Position numbers and translations under genes: made by a program
Shown here: positions 36,441 through 49,523 of the stretch, piece by piece
Layout: each line of letters starts with the position of its first letter
Position numbering within the stretch: position 1 is the first letter of the stretch
Source of the DNA: Aphelocoma coerulescens
Lineage: Eukaryota; Chordata; Aves; Passeriformes; Corvidae
Direction: 5' to 3'
Assembly: GCF_041296385.1 (NCBI RefSeq)
Contig: NW_027183600.1
Coordinates: 124,001-188,000, forward strand
Length of the DNA stretch: 64,000 nt
The notes under the pieces: model-generated
The model's database searches: none
What the model saw: only the letters and a program-made list of their open reading frames with translations
Told to the model about the DNA's origin: nothing

Positions 36441-38558
36441 TTGGCCTTTGCATTCCCGCTGACAGCTCCACAGCTTGAACCCAGAGAACTGCCTGCTGCC
36501 AACAGCCTTTCCAATCACTCTGAGCACCTCATGACAAGGAGTGTGGGGAATGAATCTCCAGCAGCCTCCTGCCCCAGGCTGTCCCCCGGGAGCAGCCCTG
36601 CTCCAGGCCGTGACTGCCACCTGCACAGCCAAAGGACCCAGAGCCGGTGTTACACACCACGGCTGTGCCTGGCACAGAGACACCAGTGGCCACACAAGTG
36701 GCCATGGCACTGTCCACACACAGTCCCTGCTGCTGCTCCCCCAGCCGCTGGCACCAACTCCCAGCCACCCACTCCTAAAGCCACGGGGCCCACTGGGACA
36801 CTGCGGGGGCTCGTGGAAGCCAGCGGCCATTGTGACACAGCGGGGCTGCACAGAGCCCACGGTGCTTTGTGACCCGTGGCTCCCAGGAGAGCCTTTGTGA
36901 TGCTGGGGAACTACAAGGAAGCCTGGCTCCTCTGTGACACCACCACAGAAGCTCAGGGGAGCCCTGGAGACCGTGCTGATGCTATTGAACCTGATGCAAC
37001 CCTGCCTCCTCTGTGACACCACAGAAGCTCTTGGAGCCCTGGAGACCGTGCTGATGCTATGGAACCTGATGCAACCCTGCCTCCTCTGTGACACCACAGA
37101 AGCTCAGGGAGCCCTGGAGACTGTGGTGATGCTATGGAACCTGATGCAACCCTGCCTCCACTGTGACACCACAGAAGCTCGGGGAGCTCTGCAGACCGTG
37201 GGGATGCTGGCGAAGCTGACGGAACCCTGGGCACCACAGTGACGCTATGGAACCTGGTGGAACCGAGGGGCCACAGTGACACTGTGGGGCCTTTTGGAAG
37301 CAACAGGACCCTGGTGGGAAGCCACGGGATGATTAATCCTGCACGAACCTGCTCCAGGTGGGCTCCTCTCTCCCGGCTTCCACAGGTGCTGCTAGGATCC
37401 CACTCCGGCACTGGCTTGGCACGGGCTCACGGCTTCCTTTGGCAATGGCTCTGCTCCAGGATGGCATGCTGCAGAGAATGCAGGTAGATTTTGTGCTCAC
37501 TCCTGGCATGCAGCTGGACAATAAAGCCTGATCCAGCCCCCCCTCAGCATATGTCCGGCTCTGGCATTGGGGCGGGGCAACTTTGGGAGCAGCCCCAGCC
37601 CTGCTCCTGCTCCCGGCTGGGCACCCAGCTGCTGGGACACAGGTGTGTCCTGATGCCACCGTCTACTCCTTTGAGAAGGGGAGGACAGAGTGCATCAGGG
37701 AGTTTGGTGTGGCTTACATGCGGCAAGGAGAAGGTGCAGCCCCAAACTGGCTTTCACTTCTAGAACCTTTTGCTATTGCGGGAGCAGCTGCTGGAGCTTT
37801 TCAACCGAGCTGCAAGAGTGAAAAGTGTGATGGCATGTCTATCTGAGAAGGAAGGTTCGGTGCCGCAGCCTGTTGTGCACAATTTATATGCTGATAAGAG
37901 AAGGGGGTGCTTTTGCAACGTTTTCCTTCCTGACACTTCTGTCTCTGTGAGCTTTAGCTGCTTGGACTCAGGGATACCGAAGGTATGTGAAAGTGACTGG
38001 GATGCGAGAATCATGTTGCACAGGGAACAGGGAAGGTCAGCAAATGTTTCCTGTCCTGGCACATCTCTCAGTCTGAACTGCAGCTGCAGATGCTTCACTT
38101 CCGCCAAGGACTCTGCCACCTTGAGAGAAGGATGCGCTCTATGGAGTTGAGAAAGAAAGTGCGTCTCACTAGCTTCTTTCCTCTACTTCATAGACAGCAA
38201 AGGGGCTATGAAAGGCAGCACTGGCTTTTTGTTCTAGGACTTCTTCTTTACAAGCAGCTGCTGGATGTTTGGAAGGGGGTTTGGGATATGCAAAAATGAG
38301 AGGCTAAGATGGTAAGAGGGTAAGATGGAAGTCATCTGGCAAAAGCAGAGCTCACAAAAGGGCCAGCTGAGAAAGCTCTTGCTGCCTACAACTTCAACTG
38401 CACCCCTCAAAGCAGCAGCACACACGCTGCTCTCGGCACTTTCCTTCTCAGCTCTACGCACCATCCTAAGCCTTGCCTCTCCCACACTCAGGATCCAAAG
38501 ACAACGGCACCAGGGACTGCTCACACACTAAAGGCACCAGGACAAAAGGCTCACCAGC
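36441..38558 (+). repeat. Unit U17, 2,118 bp, VNTR x3; paired with U11
   Basis: The VNTR is at 36952-37176, order LR-AL-AQ(v). TTTTGCAACG near 37915 is shared with U11. Confidence 0.95.
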
Positions 38559-40826
38559 TTGGCCTTTGCATTCCCGCTGACAGCTCCACAGCTTGAACCC
38601 AGAGAACTGCCTGCTGCCAACAGCCTTTCCAATCACTCTGAGCACCTCATGACAAGGAGTGTGGGGAATGAATCTCCAGCAGCCTCCTGCCCCAGGCTGT
38701 CCCCCGGGAGCAGCCCTGCTCCAGGCCGTGACTGCCACCTGCACAGCCAAAGGACCCAGAGCCGGTGTTACACACCACGGCTGTGCCTGGCACAGAGACA
38801 CCAGTGGCCACACAAGTGGCCATGGCACTGTCCACACACAGTCCCTGCTGCTGCTCCCCCAGCCGCTGGCACCAACTCCCAGCCACCCACTCCTAAAGCC
38901 ACGGGGCCCACTGGGACATTGCGGGGGCTCGTGGAAGCCAGCGGCCATTGTGACACAGCGGGGCTGCACAGAGCCCACGGTGCTTTGTGACCCGTGGCTC
39001 CCAGGAGAGCCTTTGTGATGCTGGGGAACTACAAGGAAGCCTGGCTCCTCTGTGACACCACCACAGAAGCTCAGGGGAGCCCTGGAGACCGTGCTGATGC
39101 TATTGAACCTGATGCAACCCTGCCTCCTCTGTGACACCACAGAAGCTCTTGGAGCCCTGGAGACCGTGGTGATGCTATGGAACCTGATGCAACCCTGCCT
39201 CCTCTGTGACACCACAGAACCTCTGGGAGCCCTGGAGACCGTGCTGATGCTATGGAACCTGATGCAACCCTGCCTCCACTGTGACACCACAGAAGCTCAG
39301 GGAGCCCTGGAGACTGTGGTGATGCTATGGAACCTGATGCAACCCTGCCTCCACTGTGACACCACAGAACCTCTGGGAGCCCTGGAGACCGTGCTGATGC
39401 TATGGAACCTGATGCAACCCTGCCTCCACTGTGACACCACAGAAGCTCGGGGAGCTCTGCAGACCGTGGGGATGCTGGCGAAGCTGATGGAACCCTGGGC
39501 ACCACAGTGACGCTATGGAACCTGGTGGAACCGAGGGGCCACAGTGACACTGTGGGGCCTTTTGGAAGCAACAGGACCCTGGTGGGAAGCCACGGGATGA
39601 TTAATCCTGCACGAACCTGCTCCAGGTGGGCTCCTCTCTCCCGGCTTCCACAGGTGCTGCTAGGATCCCACTCCGGCACTGGCTTGGCACGGGCTCACGG
39701 CTTCCTTTGGCAATGGCTCTGCTCCAGGATGGCATGCTGCAGAGAATGCAGGTAGATTTTGTGCTCACTCCTGGCATGCAGCTGGACAATAAAGCCTGAT
39801 CCAGCCCCCCCTCAGCATATGTCCGGCTCTGGCATTGGGGCGGGGCAACTTTGGGAGCAGCCCCAGCCCTGCTCCTGCTCCCGGCTGGGCACCCAGCTGC
39901 TGGGACACAGGTGTGTCCTGATGCCACCGTCTACTCCTTTGAGAAGGGGAGGACAGAGTGCATCAGGGAGTTTGGTGTGGCTTACATGCGGCAAGGAGAA
40001 GGTGCAGCCCCAAACTGGCTTTCACTTCTAGAACCTTTTGCTATTGCGGGAGCAGCTGCTGGAGCTTTTCAACCGAGCTGCAAGAGTGAAAAGTGTGATG
40101 GCATGTCTATCTGAGAAGGAAGGTTCGGTGCCGCAGCCTGTTGTGCACAATTTATATGCTGATAAGAGAAGGGGGTGCTTTTGCAACGTTTTCCTTCCTG
40201 ACACTTCTGTCTCTGTGAGCTTTAGCTGCTTGGACTCAGGGATACCGAAGGTATGTGAAAGTGACTGGGATGCGAGAATCATGTTGCACAGGGAACAGGG
40301 AAGGTCAGCAAATGTTTCCTGTCCTGGCACATCTCTCAGTCTGAACTGCAGCTGCAGATGCTTCACTTCCGCCAAGGACTCTGCCACCTTGAGAGAAGGA
40401 TGCGCTCTATGGAGTTGAGAAAGAAAGTGCGTCTCACTAGCTTCTTTCCTCTACTTCATAGACAGCAAAGGGGCTATGAAAGGCAGCACTGGCTTTTTGT
40501 TCTAGGACTTCTTCTTTACAAGCAGCTGCTGGATGTTTGGAAGGGGGTTTGGGATATGCAAAAATGAGAGGCTAAGATGGTAAGAGGGTAAGATGGAAGT
40601 CATCTGGCAAAAGCAGAGCTCACAAAAGGGCCAGCTGAGAAAGCTCTTGCTGCCTACAACTTCAACTGCACCCCTCAAAGCAGCAGCACACACGCTGCTC
40701 TCGGCACTTTCCTTCTCAGCTCTACGCACCATCCTAAGCCTTGCCTCTCCCACACTCAGGATCCAAAGACAACGGCACCAGGGACTGCTCACACACTAAA
40801 GGCACCAGGACAAAAGGCTCACCAGC
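38559..40826 (+). repeat. Unit U18, 2,268 bp, VNTR x5; right breakpoint unit
   Basis: The VNTR is at 39070-39444, order LR-AL(v)-PL-AQ-PL. GGGACATTGC (T at 38919) is shared with U12 only. From T at 39488 (AAGCTGATGG) onwards it departs from U12, with GGGCTCACGG and TTTTGCAACG, marking the right end of the second duplicated segment. Confidence 0.95.
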
Positions 40827-43094
40827 TTGGCCTTTGCATTCCCGCTGACAGCTCCACAGCTTGAACCCAGAGAACTGCCTGCTGCCAACAGCCTTTCCAA
40901 TCACTCTGAGCACCTCATGACAAGGAGTGTGGGGAATGAATCTCCAGCAGCCTCCTGCCCCAGGCTGTCCCCCGGGAGCAGCCCTGCTCCAGGCCGTGAC
41001 TGCCACCTGCACAGCCAAAGGACCCAGAGCCGGTGTTACACACCACGGCTGTGCCTGGCACAGAGACACCAGTGGCCACACAAGTGGCCATGGCACTGTC
41101 CACACACAGTCCCTGCTGCTGCTCCCCCAGCCGCTGGCACCAACTCCCAGCCACCCACTCCTAAAGCCACGGGGCCCACTGGGACACTGCGGGGGCTCGT
41201 GGAAGCCAGCGGCCATTGTGACACAGCGGGGCTGCACAGAGCCCACGGTGCTTTGTGACCCGTGGCTCCCAGGAGAGCCTTTGTGATGCTGGGGAACTAC
41301 AAGGAAGCCTGGCTCCTCTGTGACACCACCACAGAAGCTCAGGGGAGCCCTGGAGACCGTGCTGATGCTATTGAACCTGATGCAACCCTGCCTCCTCTGT
41401 GACACCACAGAAGCTCTTGGAGCCCTGGAGACCGTGGTGATGCTATGGAACCTGATGCAACCCTGCCTCCTCTGTGACACCACAGAACCTCTGGGAGCCC
41501 TGGAGACCGTGCTGATGCTATGGAACCTGATGCAACCCTGCCTCCACTGTGACACCACAGAAGCTCAGGGAGCCCTGGAGACTGTGGTGATGCTATGGAA
41601 CCTGATGCAACCCTGCCTCCACTGTGACACCACAGAACCTCTGGGAGCCCTGGAGACCGTGCTGATGCTATGGAACCTGATGCAACCCTGCCTCCACTGT
41701 GACACCACAGAAGCTCGGGGAGCTCTGCAGACCGTGGGGATGCTGGCGAAGCTGATGGAACCCTGGGCACCACAGTGACGCTATGGAACCTGGTGGAACC
41801 GAGGGGCCACAGTGACACTGTGGGGCCTTTTGGAAGCAACAGGACCCTGGTGGGAAGCCACGGGATGATTAATCCTGCACGAACCTGCTCCAGGTGGGCT
41901 CCTCTCTCCCGGCTTCCACAGGTGCTGCTAGGATCCCACTCCGGCACTGGCTTGGCACGGGCTCACGGCTTCCTTTGGCAATGGCTCTGCTCCAGGATGG
42001 CATGCTGCAGAGAATGCAGGTAGATTTTGTGCTCACTCCTGGCATGCAGCTGGACAATAAAGCCTGATCCAGCCCCCCCTCAGCATATGTCCGGCTCTGG
42101 CATTGGGGCGGGGCAACTTTGGGAGCAGCCCCAGCCCTGCTCCTGCTCCCGGCTGGGCACCCAGCTGCTGGGACACAGGTGTGTCCTGATGCCACCGTCT
42201 ACTCCTTTGAGAAGGGGAGGACAGAGTGCATCAGGGAGTTTGGTGTGGCTTACATGCGGCAAGGAGAAGGTGCAGCCCCAAACTGGCTTTCACTTCTAGA
42301 ACCTTTTGCTATTGCGGGAGCAGCTGCTGGAGCTTTTCAACCGAGCTGCAAGAGTGAAAAGTGTGATGGCATGTCTATCTGAGAAGGAAGGTTCGGTGCC
42401 GCAGCCTGTTGTGCACAATTTATATGCTGATAAGAGAAGGGGGTGCTTTTGGAACGTTTTCCTTCCTGACACTTCTGTCTCTGTGAGCTTTAGCTGCTTG
42501 GACTCAGGGATACCGAAGGTATGTGAAAGTGACTGGGATGCGAGAATCATGTTGCACAGGGAACAGGGAAGGTCAGCAAATGTTTCCTGTCCTGGCACAT
42601 CTCTCAGTCTGAACTGCAGCTGCAGATGCTTCACTTCCGCCAAGGACTCTGCCACCTTGAGAGAAGGATGCGCTCTATGGAGTTGAGAAAGAAAGTGCGT
42701 CTCACTAGCTTCTTTCCTCTACTTCATAGACAGCAAAGGGGCTATGAAAGGCAGCACTGGCTTTTTGTTCTAGGACTTCTTCTTTACAAGCAGCTGCTGG
42801 ATGTTTGGAAGGGGGTTTGGGATATGCAAAAATGAGAGGCTAAGATGGTAAGAGGGTAAGATGGAAGTCATCTGGCAAAAGCAGAGCTCACAAAAGGGCC
42901 AGCTGAGAAAGCTCTTGCTGCCTACAACTTCAACTGCACCCCTCAAAGCAGCAGCACACACGCTGCTCTCGGCACTTTCCTTCTCAGCTCTACGCACCAT
43001 CCTAAGCCTTGCCTCTCCCACACTCAGGATCCAAAGACAACGGCACCAGGGACTGCTCACACACTAAAGGCACCAGGAAAAAAGGCTCACCAGC
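40827..43094 (+). repeat. Unit U19, 2,268 bp, VNTR x5; U8/U14-like
   Basis: The VNTR is at 41338-41712, order LR-AL(v)-PL-AQ-PL. AAGCTGATGG near 41756 as in U8 and U14. Private substitution CAGGAAAAAAGG near 43079, where other units have CAGGACAAAAGG. Confidence 0.95.
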
Positions 43095-45212
43095 TTGGCC
43101 TTTGCATTCCCGCTGACAGCTCCACAGCTTGAACCCAGAGAACTGCCTGCTGCCAACAGCCTTTCCAATCACTCTGAGCACCTCATGACAAGGAGTGTGG
43201 GGAATGAATCTCCAGCAGCCTCCTGCCCCAGGCTGTCCCCCGGGAGCAGCCCTGCTCCAGGCCGTGACTGCCACCTGCACAGCCAAAGGACCCAGAGCCG
43301 GTGTTACACACCACGGCTGTGCCTGGCACAGAGACACCAGTGGCCACACAAGTGGCCATGGCACTGTCCACACACAGTCCCTGCTGCTGCTCCCCCAGCC
43401 GCTGGCACCAACTCCCAGCCACCCACTCCTAAAGCCACGGGGCCCACTGGGACACTGCGGGGGCTCGTGGAAGCCAGCGGCCATTGTGACACAGCGGGGC
43501 TGCACAGAGCCCACGGTGCTTTGTGACCCGTGGCTCCCAGGAGAGCCTTTGTGATGCTGGGGAACTACAAGGAAGCCTGGCTCCTCTGTGACACCACCAC
43601 AGAAGCTCAGGGGAGCCCTGGAGACCGTGCTGATGCTATTGAACCTGATGCAACCCTGCCTCCTCTGTGACACCACAGAAGCTCTTGGAACCCTGGAGAC
43701 CGTGGTGATGCTATGGAACCTGATGCAACCCTGCCTCCACTGTGACACCACAGAACCTCTGGGAGCCCTGGAGACCGTGCTGATGCTATGGAACCTGATG
43801 CAACCCTGCCTCCACTGTGACACCACAGAAGCTCGGGGAGCTCTGCAGACCGTGGGGATGCTGGCGAAGCTGACGGAACCCTGGGCACCACAGTGACGCT
43901 ATGGAACCTGGTGGAACCGAGGGGCCACAGTGACACTGTGGGGCCTTTTGGAAGCAACAGGACCCTGGTGGGAAGCCACGGGATGATTAATCCTGCACGA
44001 ACCTGCTCCAGGTGGGCTCCTCTCTCCCGGCTTCCACAGGTGCTGCTAGGATCCCACTCCGGCACTGGCTTGGCACGGGCTGACGGCTTCCTTTGGCAAT
44101 GGCTCTGCTCCAGGATGGCATGCTGCAGAGAATGCAGGTAGATTTTGTGCTCACTCCTGGCATGCAGCTGGACAATAAAGCCTGATCCAGCCCCCCCTCA
44201 GCATATGTCCGGCTCTGGCATTGGGGCGGGGCAACTTTGGGAGCAGCCCCAGCCCTGCTCCTGCTCCCGGCTGGGCACCCAGCTGCTGGGACACAGGTGT
44301 GTCCTGATGCCACCGTCTACTCCTTTGAGAAGGGGAGGACAGAGTGCATCAGGGAGTTTGGTGTGGCTTACATGCGGCAAGGAGAAGGTGCAGCCCCAAA
44401 CTGGCTTTCACTTCTAGAACCTTTTGCTATTGCGGGAGCAGCTGCTGGAGCTTTTCAACCGAGCTGCAAGAGTGAAAAGTGTGATGGCATGTCTATCTGA
44501 GAAGGAAGGTTCGGTGCCGCAGCCTGTTGTGCACAATTTATATGCTGATAAGAGAAGGGGGGGCTTTTGCAACGTTTTCCTTCCTGACACTTCTGTCTCT
44601 GTGAGCTTTAGCTGCTTGGACTCAGGGATACCGAAGGTATGTGAAAGTGACTGGGATGCGAGAATCATGTTGCACAGGGAACAGGGAAGGTCAGCAAATG
44701 TTTCCTGTCCTGGCACATCTCTCAGTCTGAACTGCAGCTGCAGATGCTTCACTTCCGCCAAGGACTCTGCCACCTTGAGAGAAGGATGCGCTCTATGGAG
44801 TTGAGAAAGAAAGTGCGTCTCACTAGCTTCTTTCCTCTACTTCATAGACAGCAAAGGGGCTATGAAAGGCAGCACTGGCTTTTTGTTCTAGGACTTCTTC
44901 TTTACAAGCAGCTGCTGGATGTTTGGAAGGGGGTTTGGGATATGCAAAAATGAGAGGCTAAGATGGTAAGAGGGTAAGATGGAAGTCATCTGGCAAAAGC
45001 AGAGCTCACAAAAGGGCCAGCTGAGAAAGCTCTTGCTGCCTACAACTTCAACTGCACCCCTCAAAGCAGCAGCACACATGCTGCTCTCGGCACTTTCCTT
45101 CTCAGCTCTACGCACCATCCTAAGCCTTGCCTCTCCCACACTCAGGATCCAAAGACAACGGCACCAGGGACTGCTCACACACTAAAGGCACCAGGACAAA
45201 AGGCTCACCAGC
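43095..45212 (+). repeat. Unit U20, 2,118 bp, VNTR x3; U22-like
   Basis: The VNTR is at 43606-43830, order LR-AL(v)-PL. The AL copy has CTTGGAACCC (others CTTGGAGCCC), shared only with U22. Private GGGGGGGCTTTTGC near 44560, where related units have GGGGGTGCTTTTGC. CACACATGCTG near 45079 is shared only with U1. Confidence 0.95.
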
Positions 45213-47405
45213 TTGGCCTTTGCATTCCCGCTGACAGCTCCACAGCTTGAACCCAGAGAACTGCCTGCTGCCAACAGCCTTTCCAATCACTCTGAGCACC
45301 TCATGACAAGGAGTGTGGGGAATGAATCTCCAGCAGCCTCCTGCCCCAGGCTGTCCCCCGGGAGCAGCCCTGCTCCAGGCCGTGACTGCCACCTGCACAG
45401 CCAAAGGACCCAGAGCCGGTGTTACACACCACGGCTGTGCCTGGCACAGAGACACCAGTGGCCACACAAGTGGCCATGGCACTGTCCACACACAGTCCCT
45501 GCTGCTGCTCCCCCAGCCGCTGGCACCAACTCCCAGCCACCCACTCCTAAAGCCACGGGGCCCACTGGGACACTGCGGGGGCTCGTGGAAGCCAGCGGCC
45601 ATTGTGACACAGCGGGGCTGCACAGAGCCCACGGTGCTTTGTGACCCGTGGCTCCCAGGAGAGCCTTTGTGATGCTGGGGAACTACAAGGAAGCCTGGCT
45701 CCTCTGTGACACCACCACAGAAGCTCAGGGGAGCCCTGGAGACCGTGCTGATGCTATTGAACCTGATGCAACCCTGCCTCCTCTGTGACACCACAGAAGC
45801 TCTTGGAGCCCTGGAGACCGTGCTGATGCTATGGAACCTGATGCAACCCTGCCTCCACTGTGACACCACAGAACCTCTGGGAGCCCTGGAGACTGTGGTG
45901 ATGCTATGGAACCTGATGCAACCCTGCCTCCACTGTGACACCACAGAACCTCTGGGAGCCCTGGAGACCGTGCTGATGCTATGGAACCTGATGCAACCCT
46001 GCCTCCACTGTGACACCACAGAAGCTCGGGGAGCTCTGCAGACCGTGGGGATGCTGGCGAAGCTGATGGAACCCTGGGCACCACAGTGACGCTATGGAAC
46101 CTGGTGGAACCGAGGGGCCACAGTGACACTGTGGGGCCTTTTGGAAGCAACAGGACCCTGGTGGGAAGCCACGGGATGATTAATCCTGCACGAACCTGCT
46201 CCAGGTGGGCTCCTCTCTCCCGGCTTCCACAGGTGCTGCTAGGATCCCACTCCGGCACTGGCTTGGCACGGGCTGACGGCTTCCTTTGGCAATGGCTCTG
46301 CTCCAGGATGGCATGCTGCAGAGAATGCAGGTAGATTTTGTGCTCACTCCTGGCATGCAGCTGGACAATAAAGCCTGATCCAGCCCCCCCTCAGCATATG
46401 TCCGGCTCTGGCATTGGGGCGGGGCAACTTTGGGAGCAGCCCCAGCCCTGCTCCTGCTCCCGGCTGGGCACCCAGCTGCTGGGACACAGGTGTGTCCTGA
46501 TGCCACCGTCTACTCCTTTGAGAAGGGGAGGACAGAGTGCATCAGGGAGTTTGGTGTGGCTTACATGCGGCAAGGAGAAGGTGCAGCCCCAAACTGGCTT
46601 TCACTTCTAGAACCTTTTGCTATTGCGGGAGCAGCTGCTGGAGCTTTTCAACCGAGCTGCAAGAGTGAAAAGTGTGATGGCATGTCTATCTGAGAAGGAA
46701 GGTTCGGTGCCGCAGCCTGTTGTGCACAATTTATATGCTGATAAGAGAAGGGGGTGCTTTTGGAACGTTTTCCTTCCTGACACTTCTGTCTCTGTGAGCT
46801 TTAGCTGCTTGGACTCAGGGATACCGAAGGTATGTGAAAGTGACTGGGATGCGAGAATCATGTTGCACAGGGAACAGGGAAGGTCAGCAAATGTTTCCTG
46901 TCCTGGCACATCTCTCAGTCTGAACTGCAGCTGCAGATGCTTCACTTCCGCCAAGGACTCTGCCACCTTGAGAGAAGGATGCGCTCTATGGAGTTGAGAA
47001 AGAAAGTGCGTCTCACTAGCTTCTTTCCTCTACTTCATAGACAGCAAAGGGGCTATGAAAGGCAGCACTGGCTTTTTGTTCTAGGACTTCTTCTTTACAA
47101 GCAGCTGCTGGATGTTTGGAAGGGGGTTTGGGATATGCAAAAATGAGAGGCTAAGATGGTAAGAGGGTAAGATGGAAGTCATCTGGCAAAAGCAGAGCTC
47201 ACAAAAGGGCCAGCTGAGAAAGCTCTTGCTGCCTACAACTTCAACTGCACCCCTCAAAGCAGCAGCACACACGCTGCTCTCGGCACTTTCCTTCTCAGCT
47301 CTACGCACCATCCTAAGCCTTGCCTCTCCCACACTCAGGATCCAAAGACAACGGCACCAGGGACTGCTCACACACTAAAGGCACCAGGACAAAAGGCTCA
47401 CCAGC
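45213..47405 (+). repeat. Unit U21, 2,193 bp, VNTR x4
   Basis: The VNTR is at 45724-46023, order LR-AL-PL(v)-PL. The PL(v) copy is otherwise seen only in U1. AAGCTGATGG near 46067; GGGCTGACGG near 46275. No close partner elsewhere in the window. Confidence 0.95.
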
Positions 47406-49523
47406 TTGGCCTTTGCATTCCCGCTGACAGCTCCACAGCTTGAACCCAGAGAACTGCCTGCTGCCAACAGCCTTTCCAATCACTCTGAGCACCTCATGAC
47501 AAGGAGTGTGGGGAATGAATCTCCAGCAGCCTCCTGCCCCAGGCTGTCCCCCGGGAGCAGCCCTGCTCCAGGCCGTGACTGCCACCTGCACAGCCAAAGG
47601 ACCCAGAGCCGGTGTTACACACCACGGCTGTGCCTGACACAGAGACACCAGTGGCCACACAAGTGGCCATGGCACTGTCCACACACAGTCCCTGCTGCTG
47701 CTCCCCCAGCCGCTGGCACCAACTCCCAGCCACCCACTCCTAAAGCCACGGGGCCCACTGGGACACTGCGGGGGCTCGTGGAAGCCAGCGGCCATTGTGA
47801 CACAGCGGGGCTGCACAGAGCCCACGGTGCTTTGTGACCCGTGGCTCCCAGGAGAGCCTTTGTGATGCTGGGGAACTACAAGGAAGCCTGGCTCCTCTGT
47901 GACACCACCACAGAAGCTCAGGGGAGCCCTGGAGACCGTGCTGATGCTATTGAACCTGATGCAACCCTGCCTCCTCTGTGACACCACAGAAGCTCTTGGA
48001 ACCCTGGAGACCGTGGTGATGCTATGGAACCTGATGCAACCCTGCCTCCTCTGTGACACCACAGAACCTCTGGGAGCCCTGGAGACCGTGCTGATGCTAT
48101 GGAACCTGATGCAACCCTGCCTCCACTGTGACACCACAGAAGCTCGGGGAGCTCTGCAGACCGTGGGGATGCTGGCGAAGCTGACGGAACCCTGGGCACC
48201 ACAGTGACGCTATGGAACCTGGTGGAACCGAGGGGCCACAGTGACACTGTGGGGCCTTTTGGAAGCAACAGGACCCTGGTGGGAAGCCACGGGATGATTA
48301 ATCCTGCACGAACCTGCTCCAGGTGGGCTCCTCTCTCCCGGCTTCCACAGGTGCTGCTAGGATCCCACTCCGGCACTGGCTTGGCACGGGCTCACGGCTT
48401 CCTTTGGCAATGGCTCTGCTCCAGGATGGCATGCTGCAGAGAATGCAGGTAGATTTTGTGCTCACTCCTGGCATGCAGCTGGACAATAAAGCCTGATCCA
48501 GCCCCCCCTCAGCATATGTCCGGCTCTGGCATTGGGGCGGGGCAACTTTGGGAGCAGCCCCAGCCCTGCTCCTGCTCCCGGCTGGGCACCCAGCTGCTGG
48601 GACACAGGTGTGTCCTGATGCCACCGTCTACTCCTTTGAGAAGGGGAGGACAGAGTGCATCAGGGAGTTTGGTGTGGCTTACATGCGGCAAGGAGAAGGT
48701 GCAGCCCCAAACTGGCTTTCACTTCTAGAACCTTTTGCTATTGCGGGAGCAGCTGCTGGAGCTTTTCAACCGAGCTGCAAGAGTGAAAAGTGTGATGGCA
48801 TGTCTATCTGAGAAGGAAGGTTCGGTGCCGCAGCCTGTTGTGCACAATTTATATGCTGATAAGAGAAGGGGGTGCTTTTGCAACGTTTTCCTTCCTGACA
48901 CTTCTGTCTCTGTGAGCTTTAGCTGCTTGGACTCAGGGGTACCGAAGGTATGTGAAAGTGACTGGGATGCGAGAATCATGTTGCACAGGGAACAGGGAAG
49001 GTCAGCAAATGTTTCCTGTCCTGGCACATCTCTCAGTCTGAACTGCAGCTGCAGATGCTTCACTTCCGCCAAGGACTCTGCCACCTTGAGAGAAGGATGC
49101 GCTCTATGGAGTTGAGAAAGAAAGTGCGTCTCACTAGCTTCTTTCCTCTACTTCATAGACAGCAAAGGGGCTATGAAAGGCAGCACTGGCTTTTTGTTCT
49201 AGGACTTCTTCTTTACAAGCAGCTGCTGGATGTTTGGAAGGGGGTTTGGGATATGCAAAAATGAGAGGCTAAGATGGTAAGAGGGTAAGATGGAAGTCAT
49301 CTGGCAAAAGCAGAGCTCACAAAAGGGCCAGCTGAGAAAGCTCTTGCTGCCTACAACTTCAACTGCACCCCTCAAAGCAGCAGCACACACGCTGCTCTCG
49401 GCACTTTCCTTCTCAGCTCTACGCACCATCCTAAGCCTTGCCTCTCCCACACTCAGGATCCAAAGACAACGGCACCAGGGACTGCTCACACACTAAAGGC
49501 ACCAGGACAAAAGGCTCACCAGC
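47406..49523 (+). repeat. Unit U22, 2,118 bp, VNTR x3; U20-like
   Basis: The VNTR is at 47917-48141, order LR-AL(v)-PL, with CTTGGAACCC as in U20. Private substitutions are TGCCTGACAC near 47636 (others TGCCTGGCAC) and CAGGGGTACCG near 48939 (others CAGGGATACCG). Confidence 0.95.

Larger units (their letters stand above)
25701..39487 (+). repeat. Higher-order segment, second copy (end of U12 to U18)
   Basis: This is the partner of the 9.9-25.95 kb segment, one unit shorter because nothing corresponding to U7 lies between U13 and U14. At every variant position I compared outside U7 the two copies agree, so the duplication is young relative to the divergence among units. The left junction lies inside or just after the U12 VNTR; the right boundary falls before the T at 39488. 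Confidence 0.85.
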
